From Gloeobacter kilaueensis JS1 (lineage in GTDB: Bacteria; Cyanobacteriota; Cyanobacteriia; Gloeobacterales; Gloeobacteraceae), in the NCBI RefSeq assembly GCF_000484535.1, contig NC_022600.1, positions 2,914,001 to 2,978,000 of the forward strand: a stretch of 64,000 nt of DNA, read 5' to 3'. The notes under the pieces are model-generated. The model had not been told where the DNA came from. It did no database searches and was given only the letters and a program-made list of their open reading frames with translations. Position numbers and translations under genes: made by a program. Positions 1 to 6,625 of this stretch are shown here, one piece after another (position 1 is the first letter of the stretch; each line of letters starts with the position of its first letter).

Positions 1-832
1 GATTCTCAAAGTCCACGCGCGCGGCAAGACCCTGGGCAAGGACATCGACCTCGAGAAGATTGCCCGTCGCACCCCCGGCTTTACCGGCGCGGATCTGGCG
101 AACCTGCTCAACGAGGCCGCCATCCTCGCCGCCCGCCGCAACCTCTCCGAGATCTCGATGGACGAGGTCAACGACGCCGTCGATCGCGTCCTGGTCGGCC
201 CCGAAAAGAAAAATCGTCTGATGACCGAAAAGCGCAAGCGGCTGGTAGCCTACCACGAGGTCGGTCACGCCCTGGTCGGTGCGCTTTTGCCCGAGTACGA
301 TCCGGTCCAGAAGATTTCGATCATCCCCCGTGGCATGGCCGGTGGCCTCACCTGGTTTGTGCCCGACGAAGAGCGCGCTGATTCCGGCCTTTATAGCCGC
401 TCCTACATGATCAACATGATGGCGGTCGCCCTCGGTGGCCGAATCGCCGAGGAGTTGATCTACGGCGAGGCGGAGGTGACGACCGGAGCCTCCAACGACC
501 TCCAGCAGGTGGCCCAGGTCGCCCGCAACATGGTCACCCGCTACGGCATGAGCGACAAGCTCGGTCCTGTGGCCCTGGGCCGCCAGGGCGGCAGCATGTT
601 CCTGGGCCGCGACATCATGACCGAGCGCGACTTCTCCGAAAAGACAGCCGCTGTGATCGACAAAGAAGTGCGCGACCTCATCGACCAGGCTTACGACCTG
701 GCGCGGAGCATCCTGCAGCGCAACCGCGAGCTGATGGACCGGGTGACCGAGGTGCTCGTTCAAAAAGAGACGGTCGACGCCGAAGAACTCGAGCAGTTGA
801 TCGAGGCCAGCCTCAGCAAGGCCACCGCCTGA
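1..832 (+). CDS. ftsH: ATP-dependent zinc metalloprotease FtsH, 3' part
   Basis: This is the C-terminal part of FtsH, the membrane-anchored AAA+ protease that degrades damaged membrane proteins (in cyanobacteria including photosystem II D1). The reading frame is open from base 2, so the gene starts outside the window. The first visible residues belong to the end of the AAA domain (sensor-2 helix region with GFTGADLANLLNEAA). The zinc-protease motif HEVGH lies at bases 254-268, and the downstream GASNDLQQ segment supplies the usual third, acidic zinc ligand. A C-terminal helical tail rich in Glu follows. The stop is TGA at 830-832, followed by a strong hairpin terminator. Identification is secure; which FtsH paralogue it is cannot be told. 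Confidence 0.97.
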   Translation, partial: ILKVHARGKTLGKDIDLEKIARRTPGFTGADLANLLNEAAILAARRNLSEISMDEVNDAVDRVLVGPEKKNRLMTEKRKRLVAYHEVGHALVGALLPEYDPVQKISIIPRGMAGGLTWFVPDEERADSGLYSRSYMINMMAVALGGRIAEELIYGEAEVTTGASNDLQQVAQVARNMVTRYGMSDKLGPVALGRQGGSMFLGRDIMTERDFSEKTAAVIDKEVRDLIDQAYDLARSILQRNRELMDRVTEVLVQKETVDAEELEQLIEASLSKATA

Positions 833-857
833 TCGGCAACTAAAAAGTCACACCCAG

Positions 858-893
858 AGCACCCGGAAAGTAAATCCATCCGGGTGCTTTTTT
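858..893 (+). terminator. Rho-independent terminator after ftsH
   Basis: A 10-bp perfect stem (AGCACCCGGA / TCCGGGTGCT) with an 11-nt loop is followed by six T. It sits between convergent genes and may serve both strands, although the T tract favours the plus strand. Confidence 0.85.
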
Positions 894-900
894 ACTGGCT

Positions 901-2598
901 TTAGAGACTGCCTACGGCCCGCTGGATGGCGACCAGAGCCCGGTTGTAGCCGATTACCGCCGTGAGCTGGTTGACCCGCGCCTGGGTGAGGTCACGATCG
1001 GCGGTGATCACATCCGTCTGGGTGCCCACGCCCGATTCAAAGCGGCGGCGGGCCAGCCGCAGTGCTTCGGTGGCGCTCACCACCGCGTCGTTGGCGGTCT
1101 GGATCTGCTGTCTTGCGGTCTCAAGCGTCGAGATCGAAGTCTCGACGCTGTAGCGCACGGTGTTGTAGGTGTCGCGGTAGTTGACCTCGGCGATGCGGGC
1201 AGTGGCGACGAACTGGGCAGCGTTGGCGTAGGCAGCACCGCCGTCAAACAGTTGCCACTGGATCTGGGCACCGACGCTGTAGCCGGTGTAGATGCCGACC
1301 ACCTGATCGAGCATATTGTCGTAGAAAGCACCGGTGGCGAACAAACTCACCTGCGGACCGTACTGGGCGTAGTTGACAGCCTCGTTGGCCTTGGCCTGGC
1401 GGCGCAGGGTGTCCTGGTAGGCCAGCTCGGTGCGCTGGGTGAGAGCCCGCTGGATCGATTCGTTGAGGCCCAGCTTCCAGTCACCCACCTGCTCGATGGG
1501 TTCATTCGCCTTGATCTCCGTCGGATCGTCGTAGTTGAGCAATCGGGCCAGGTTGCGCTCGTTGACCACGCGCTGGTTGAGGGCGTTGAGATTTTGTTGG
1601 ACGGAGTTGGCCAGTTGCACCTGGGCCTGGAGCACGGCGAAGTGGGTGCCGGTACCGGCCCGCTCTTGAGCCTGGGCGTCGCGGAGGCTGGCCTGGGCGC
1701 TCTTGACGGAGGCGGTGCCGATTTCGACGTTGCCGTCGGCGGTCTGCAGGTCGTAGTAGGAGCCGATCACCGTGTTGATCACGTTCTGGCGGGTGGTCTC
1801 GTAATTGAGCGTCGCCGCCTTCAGGTTCTCCTCGGCAGCGAGGATCGCACTGCCGACCTGACCGCTCGAATAGACGACCCAGTTGACGTTGATCGAGCCC
1901 TGGACCACTGAACTTTCCGATAGAAAGAGCGATCCGATATTTGAACTGGAGGTTGCCGTCGTAAAGGCGGTGGCAAGGGCCTGGGCCTGGGCATTGTTGA
2001 AGGCGGGCACCTGGCCGGAGCTGACAGTTGCGACGGCGCTGCCGGCAGGAACGGCTCCCGTGAGCGCGAGGGATAAGGGGTTGCTGCCGGGGGTTGCCGT
2101 CACGATGGCGTTGCCGGTGGTCACACCGAGCGAGGAGAAGACACTGCCGGTTCCTGTCTGCTGGAACTGGCTCGGATTGAACGTCGGGGTGTTCGCGGTG
2201 CTCTGGTTGATGAGCACCCGCTGGATCGTGTTCTGTGGCAGCTGGCTGTAGGTGTAGCTGGTGTTGAGGTTGATCGTCGGGTACAGCCCCGCCTGGGCCT
2301 GAAATTTACCCGCCAGAGCCTGCTCGACGGCGTAGCGGGCGGCCAGCAGTTGGGTACTGTTGGCGAGGGCGATGTTGATCGCGTCGCGCAGCCTGAGCGA
2401 TACGGTGTTCTGAACCCGCAGTTCGACGGGGTTGGCCGGGATCGGCGGCCTCTGCACCTGAGCCGGGGGACCAGCGAGGTCGGCTGCTCCGCTGCCCGTG
2501 GGTGTCGCGTCTGGGCCGGTGGGCGCATTCTGGGCATGGGCTGCCCAGGCCGTGCTGAGGCTTACCGCCAACAGCAGCGCAGCGCTGCGAATTCTCAT
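901..2598 (-). CDS. TolC family outer-membrane efflux protein
   Basis: A 565-residue outer-membrane channel of the TolC/OEP family, the exit duct for type I secretion or RND/MFS efflux. It begins with a signal peptide of about 22 residues (MRIRSAALLLAVSLSTAWA...), followed by a Pro-rich linker. Then come two copies of the OEP fold, each with long helices rich in Ala, Gln, Asn and Arg, such as the NYETTRQNVINTVIGSYYDLQ segment and the matching second-half NYRDTYNTVRYSVETSISTLE segment. An extra insertion rich in Thr/Ser/Gln sits at roughly residues 130-220. The ATG has the Shine-Dalgarno GAGGAGTG a few bases upstream. It stands alone with no inner-membrane or periplasmic partner next to it. 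The family call is solid; the substrate is unknown. Confidence 0.93.
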   Translation of the reverse strand: MRIRSAALLLAVSLSTAWAAHAQNAPTGPDATPTGSGAADLAGPPAQVQRPPIPANPVELRVQNTVSLRLRDAINIALANSTQLLAARYAVEQALAGKFQAQAGLYPTINLNTSYTYSQLPQNTIQRVLINQSTANTPTFNPSQFQQTGTGSVFSSLGVTTGNAIVTATPGSNPLSLALTGAVPAGSAVATVSSGQVPAFNNAQAQALATAFTTATSSSNIGSLFLSESSVVQGSINVNWVVYSSGQVGSAILAAEENLKAATLNYETTRQNVINTVIGSYYDLQTADGNVEIGTASVKSAQASLRDAQAQERAGTGTHFAVLQAQVQLANSVQQNLNALNQRVVNERNLARLLNYDDPTEIKANEPIEQVGDWKLGLNESIQRALTQRTELAYQDTLRRQAKANEAVNYAQYGPQVSLFATGAFYDNMLDQVVGIYTGYSVGAQIQWQLFDGGAAYANAAQFVATARIAEVNYRDTYNTVRYSVETSISTLETARQQIQTANDAVVSATEALRLARRRFESGVGTQTDVITADRDLTQARVNQLTAVIGYNRALVAIQRAVGSL

Positions 2599-2606
2599 CG
2601 AAGGAC

Positions 2607-2614
2607 ACTCCTCA
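2607..2614 (-). promoter_or_regulatory. Ribosome binding site of the TolC-like gene, Yfr1-motif complementary
   Basis: The minus-strand leader reads TGAGGAGT just ahead of the start codon. It is a strong Shine-Dalgarno and is also exactly complementary to eight bases (ACUCCUCA) of the conserved loop of the cyanobacterial small RNA Yfr1. The second role is inference. Confidence 0.4.
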
Positions 2615-2862
2615 AGAAGCTATCGGGGGCTTGGGTGAGCAGATGGACTCACCGCCGGGGCTCACCGCGCAAAATTACGATCAACGCCGACGATTTAGAC
2701 GATATAGGCGAATGCCCGGATCTGCAGTGTTTAGTTTATGAAGTTCCAGGGAATGAACTCAATAGCGTCGGGTTAATAACGAAAAGATTCAAGGAAGGTT
2801 GACAAAGGGCAGCGCGGCAACCGGTGATAATAAAGGACAATCCAGCCGGTGCAGTGAGAAAG

Positions 2863-3267
2863 ATGACGAGAACCGCAGGCATACGGGTGTTTCTGGCCGC
2901 CGCGAGCGCAGGTAGCTGCCTGTCGGGCCTGCCCCTGCTCGCTCAGACCAGTCAGACGACGATCAATATTCCCAACACCAGCACGTTCGTCACGATACCG
3001 GGCACCTCCACCACCGGTCGCAGCGCCGTACCCGCCACGCCCACACCCACGACCGTACCGGTCTACGCCGGGCCGGTGCTGCCGGGGGGCACCTACAGCG
3101 GTCCTATCTCCGGCGGCACCTTCGTCAACGGTCTGCTCGTCACCCCAAACGGCAGCTACTCCAACACCGGCATCTACCAGGGGCTGCCGGCACCGGTGGT
3201 CAACTTCAACGCCGTCAACAACAACAACGGCACCTCGCCGACCCTCAGCCCCAGCAGTGGTCCTTAA
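2863..3267 (+). CDS. Small secreted Thr/Pro/Gly-rich protein
   Basis: A 134-residue protein with an N-terminal signal peptide (MTRTAGIRVFLAAASAGSCL followed by a hydrophobic stretch ending near LLAQ). The mature part has low complexity, is rich in Thr, Pro, Gly and Asn, and contains no Cys or recognisable domain. The frame is open further upstream to GTG at 2824 or 2854; ATG at 2863 was chosen because it puts the basic n-region right before the hydrophobic core. The gene runs alone on the plus strand between two minus-strand genes. I do not recognise a family. Composition suggests a periplasmic or surface protein. Confidence 0.6.
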   Translation: MTRTAGIRVFLAAASAGSCLSGLPLLAQTSQTTINIPNTSTFVTIPGTSTTGRSAVPATPTPTTVPVYAGPVLPGGTYSGPISGGTFVNGLLVTPNGSYSNTGIYQGLPAPVVNFNAVNNNNGTSPTLSPSSGP

Positions 3268-3304
3268 ATCCGTTTGGAAGCTCTCTGCGCGCCTGCCCTG
3301 AGCC

Positions 3305-4045
3305 TCAGTAGCTGATCTGGAGGGTAACATCCGCTTCGACCTGGGCGGTGCCGCCCTCGATCGGCGTCGAAGCGTCGGCGGAGAGCGTTTTGGCCAGGGC
3401 GAACGGTCGGGGCGGGCGACTGGTGTCGCCTACCTGAATCGAACGCACCTGTCTGGCGGTGAGGTTGAGGCTTTTGAGCACGGCATCCGCCTGGGCCTGG
3501 GCGTCGGCGACGGCCCGGCTGAGGGCGACGCTGCGCGCCGCATCGAGTTGGGCGTCGGGGGCACTGAAGCTCAGGTTCTGCACGACGTTCGCACCGCTGC
3601 CGACGGCGGAATCGAGAATTTTGCCCGCCTGGGCGATCGGCACCTGAAAGCTCAGGTTGCTGCTGGCCGTAAAGCCGATCACCTTCGCCGGTTCGCGGTT
3701 GACGGGGTTGTTATAGCGCGGATAGAGCTGTACGTTTGTCGTCCGCAGCTTCTGGACCTGCAACTGCTTGAGGCGATCGACCAGGGGGTTGAGCTGGGTG
3801 CGCAACTGCGCCTGGGCTTCGGCGGCGGTGGAACCGTCGGCCTGCACGCCGAGGTTGAAGATCGCATCGGTGTACGGAACGCTCTCGCTTCCGTGTCCTG
3901 TCACCGTCAGGGTGCGCTCGGGCGGCGTTGCCTCCTGGGCCTGGGCAGGGAGAAATGTCATAAGGGTAACGATGCAACTGAGAGCGACGACGAGAAGACG
4001 CCTTGGCATAGAGGGATGGGGGTAATGTCTCCACGAACCTAGCAT
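3305..4045 (-). CDS. SIMPL (DUF541) domain periplasmic protein
   Basis: A 246-residue protein of the SIMPL/DUF541 family (YggE-like), periplasmic proteins reported in some bacteria to help against oxidative stress, with no known enzymatic activity. A signal peptide (MPRRLLVVALSCIVTLMTFL...AQAQ) begins 12 residues after the chosen start. The family hallmarks are RTLTVTGHGSESVPYTDAIFNLGVQ near the start, the central TTNVQLYPRYN segment, and a C-terminal region rich in short beta strands. ATG at 4045 is preceded by GAAGAGGAT and avoids overlap with the upstream gene. ATG at 4009, directly before the signal peptide, is an alternative. The frame also extends to 4120 but would overlap the neighbour. 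Confidence 0.88.
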   Translation of the reverse strand: MLGSWRHYPHPSMPRRLLVVALSCIVTLMTFLPAQAQEATPPERTLTVTGHGSESVPYTDAIFNLGVQADGSTAAEAQAQLRTQLNPLVDRLKQLQVQKLRTTNVQLYPRYNNPVNREPAKVIGFTASSNLSFQVPIAQAGKILDSAVGSGANVVQNLSFSAPDAQLDAARSVALSRAVADAQAQADAVLKSLNLTARQVRSIQVGDTSRPPRPFALAKTLSADASTPIEGGTAQVEADVTLQISY

Positions 4046-4055
4046 TTCATCCTCT

Positions 4056-4529
4056 TCATTCGGGCGCAACAACCGATAGACACGAGCGCAAAAAAGTGTG
4101 AGCCCGCTCGTAGATATCAAGACGGCTGCTCAGGCGCGGCCCGGCGACGTTGAGAACTTTGATCGCCTGCCGGGCGAGCCAGTCGCTCACCTGATGCGGG
4201 TCTGGAGTGTCCGATAGATCGATCACCAGGCAGGGTCTACCCAACTCGGTGCAGAGGCGGCGGGTAAGGGCAGTGCCGCCGGTGAGCGCGCCGATTGTCA
4301 AGATCAGCGTGCCGTCCGAGTCGCGGACGTTCCAGGCGGTGCGCTGGGCCGGATCGGTGCTCGGCGTCTCCCTGAGGGGATATTCGTCAGCGATCGGACC
4401 GTCTTCTGCCCAGTGGCCAGCCGGACACCACCCTCCGATCGCAATACCTTGTTCGCGGGCCGCATCGAGGGCCGCGCGATCGACGCCGCTCTGGCCGCCG
4501 CTCACGATCTGCTTGAGGCTCAGGCCCAT
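4056..4529 (-). CDS. Rossmann-fold protein, YpsA / putative molybdenum-carrier type
   Basis: A 157-residue protein with the N-terminal signature IVSGGQSGVDRAALDAA, followed by GGWCPAGHWAEDG and later LTGGTALTRR. These are typical of the small proteins annotated as putative molybdenum carriers, related to the lysine-decarboxylase/LOG and YpsA Rossmann group that bind nucleotides. The start is ATG at 4529; its ATG overlaps the TGA stop of the upstream oxygenase-like gene (TGATG), which implies translational coupling. It is the last gene of the minus-strand cluster that begins with the ECF sigma factor. Function in that cluster is unknown; nucleotide or sugar-nucleotide binding is the cautious guess. 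Confidence 0.8.
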   Translation of the reverse strand: MGLSLKQIVSGGQSGVDRAALDAAREQGIAIGGWCPAGHWAEDGPIADEYPLRETPSTDPAQRTAWNVRDSDGTLILTIGALTGGTALTRRLCTELGRPCLVIDLSDTPDPHQVSDWLARQAIKVLNVAGPRLSSRLDIYERAHTFLRSCLSVVAPE

Positions 4530-5527
4530 CAATCGAGAGGTCCGGCAAAGTCCGAATCGACGTAGTGAAACAGAATCGATGTCGAGGTGCAGTGCTGGGG
4601 CAGGCGCTTGCGGAAGTGAGAAATCGCCCGGCCCCGAAAAAGCAGTGCGTCCCCCAGAGCCTGATAGACCGTCACCAGTTCCCTCTCGGTTCGCAGATGC
4701 AGCGGCCAACCGGTGGCCAGTTCCGGCTCCGGTGCAAAGTCAAGGCAGAGAGCAAGGGTGTACTCGCACTGCTCGCGGTCACAATGCTCGGGCAACTCGA
4801 CGCCCCCCGGATAGCAGAGGCTGAACACGTAGGAAGGCTTGAGGGGACGCCCGGCGACGGCACTCACGACTGCAGTGAGTTGATGGTGAAAGAAGTGAAC
4901 GACCGGCTCGTTGTGAAGACTATAGAAGCGATAGTCGCCATCAACTCTCGGTTGCAGTCTGTCCTTGCGGTGCAGGTAGCGGTAGTACCGGCGCAATGCC
5001 CCCAGGTAGAAAGGATGGAGCAGACCCGCCAGGGGCACCCAGCCTTCCTTGAATTGTTCACCAGCCAGCCCAAGCTTTTGCTCCCAGACTCGACGCCCGA
5101 TTGCCACATCCTCTTTAGCCCGCAGCACTCCTGCCCATCGCAGGAGCGAGCGCATAGAAGGTGTGAGACCTGCTGGTTCCTCTGCACCGGGTTGTAACTG
5201 CGAGAAGACCGCAGCAAGCCTGGAGCCATACCAGAACGGCATCTGGACCTGCGTAGCCGGATCGTTCAGCCAGACCGTCGGCCAGGTGTCAAGGAAAGCC
5301 GGTGGAATACTCGCGATCTGCTCGGGCCATTGACCGGCTGGTAGAAATTGGCAGGACGGGTTGACCACCAGTGAAACAGTCTCAGTTGCATCGACTGGCA
5401 CGAATCTGGCAGGCACCAGGAAGTCTGGCTGCTCATCGAGCAGGCAATAAAAACGATCCGGCGCGGGTCTTTTGGCTGGGGCAGCCTGCAGCGCGCCGGT
5501 GAGCCAACTAAAGGTGAGGGTGCTCAT
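4529..5527 (-). CDS. 2OG-Fe(II) oxygenase-like protein
   Basis: A 332-residue protein. The C-terminal third looks like a double-stranded beta-helix dioxygenase: an H-x-D pair at H248/D250 (in PEHCDRE), strands YTLALCLDF and WPLHL, then GDALLFRGRAISHFRKRLP with the distal His at about 304, and a closing STSILFHYV strand. The N-terminal 200 residues match nothing I recognise and are rich in Trp, Pro and aromatic residues. It overlaps the upstream oxygenase by four bases (ATG within the stop region at 5524-5527) and overlaps the next gene by TGATG, so the three genes are tightly coupled. Iron and 2-oxoglutarate dependence is inferred from the His/Asp/His pattern only. Confidence 0.7.
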   Translation of the reverse strand: MSTLTFSWLTGALQAAPAKRPAPDRFYCLLDEQPDFLVPARFVPVDATETVSLVVNPSCQFLPAGQWPEQIASIPPAFLDTWPTVWLNDPATQVQMPFWYGSRLAAVFSQLQPGAEEPAGLTPSMRSLLRWAGVLRAKEDVAIGRRVWEQKLGLAGEQFKEGWVPLAGLLHPFYLGALRRYYRYLHRKDRLQPRVDGDYRFYSLHNEPVVHFFHHQLTAVVSAVAGRPLKPSYVFSLCYPGGVELPEHCDREQCEYTLALCLDFAPEPELATGWPLHLRTERELVTVYQALGDALLFRGRAISHFRKRLPQHCTSTSILFHYVDSDFAGPLD

Positions 5528-6612
5528 CGATGCAACCAGCCGTTGATGGTGAAGCGGCTATCGGCAAACGCCTTCGAGGGGCAATGCACCGGCAGGATCT
5601 CGTGTACCAGTCGGCCTGGGAAAAAGACAATCTGGTTTTGTTGGGGGATGATGCCCTTAAAGGAGCTGGCTCCAGAACACCCGTTCTCGAAGGACGTGTC
5701 GTAGATTCGCAGCTCTCCACCAGTGAAAGCAACCGGTTCGCGGTGGAAGAAATAGATAAAGGTGATCTCCCTGGTGCGGCTCAACTCGTGGGTTGAATCG
5801 GTGTGCTTGCCAAAAAAATCGCCATCGTTGCTCGCCGTCATCTGCGGCTCGACTTCTGCGATTTCAAATGGTGTATATTCGAGCTTCTCAGCAATTCTCG
5901 GCCAATAAGAAAGAATGCGCTGAGTAAAAAGCGTGGAGTACCTTTCTAGATCGAAGAAGACGCGGGAGCGCCGCTGGCTAAAATCGAGGTTGTTCGTACC
6001 GCTGCCTGGCACGAGTACCCGGCTGGCTTGAAAGTGAGCCTCGTGAGCGAGGGCAAATTCGATCAGCCCAGTCAACTCCTCCTTGGATAAAAACTCTTCA
6101 AAGACTGCAACCTGCGTACCCCGTATGGTTGCACTGTTAACAGAACGCTGACCGTTGGGAGTCTGTTGGCCAATGAGCGGTTCTCTGCTTTTTCGAGTAC
6201 TTGTCGTATCGGGTGGATGAATGCGCATCGGCACACCAGGAAGAGCATCGGGTGGATGAATGCGCATCGGCACACCAGGAAGAGCATCGGGTGGATGAAT
6301 GCGCATCGGCACGCCGGGAAGACCAGGTTCTTGTGCATCGACACGGGCTGCTTGAGTGTTCATCTGGGTATCCACAAGACGACGCACCACCGCATCGCCA
6401 AACACTCTAGCCATACGCTGGCCGATAACATTCCCCACAGCACCGGCAAGTCTTTCGGCAATCGCCGCTTCTAATTCTGCAGAAGGTGTTTCATGGGATT
6501 TTATGTGCTGAAAAATACTGGCCAATAGCTGCCGTTCCTGGTCTGTGATCACTCGCTCATCTTTTATCAGAGCATCACAAAGCATGTCGATGGTTAGAGA
6601 TTGTGTTTCCAC
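5524..6612 (-). CDS. 2OG-Fe(II) oxygenase (prolyl 4-hydroxylase-like) with a tandem proline-rich repeat
   Basis: A 362-residue protein. Residues 1-97 form a helical, acidic N-terminal region. Residues 98-136 are three near-perfect 13-residue repeats (LPGVPMRIHPPDA), then comes a Ser/Thr/Gln linker. From about 168 to the end lies a dioxygenase domain of the prolyl 4-hydroxylase/PKHD type. Its iron ligands are H270 and D272 (KHTDS) and H337 (GRLVHEI), with R353 placed to hold 2-oxoglutarate. GTG at 6612 was chosen because AAGGAG lies nine bases upstream and it follows the kinase stop by 13 bases; the frame extends to ATG at 6681 inside the kinase gene. It is co-directional with the sigma factor and kinase. 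The fusion of repeats to a hydroxylase is unusual. Confidence 0.85.
   Translation of the reverse strand: METQSLTIDMLCDALIKDERVITDQERQLLASIFQHIKSHETPSAELEAAIAERLAGAVGNVIGQRMARVFGDAVVRRLVDTQMNTQAARVDAQEPGLPGVPMRIHPPDALPGVPMRIHPPDALPGVPMRIHPPDTTSTRKSREPLIGQQTPNGQRSVNSATIRGTQVAVFEEFLSKEELTGLIEFALAHEAHFQASRVLVPGSGTNNLDFSQRRSRVFFDLERYSTLFTQRILSYWPRIAEKLEYTPFEIAEVEPQMTASNDGDFFGKHTDSTHELSRTREITFIYFFHREPVAFTGGELRIYDTSFENGCSGASSFKGIIPQQNQIVFFPGRLVHEILPVHCPSKAFADSRFTINGWLHR
6209..6325 (-). repeat. Three tandem 39-bp in-frame repeats
   Basis: Units at 6209-6247, 6248-6286 and 6287-6325. The first two are identical and the third differs at a few bases. Each encodes 13 residues (LPGVPMRIHPPDA) of the oxygenase gene, so the array is coding and not a CRISPR or spacer array. 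Near-identity at DNA level suggests recent duplication. Confidence 0.95.
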
Positions 6613-6625
6613 CCGTGAGCACTCC

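Noticed and set aside
6209-6325. Three tandem repeats considered as a CRISPR array
   Set aside because: No spacers between the units, and they lie in frame in a coding gene.
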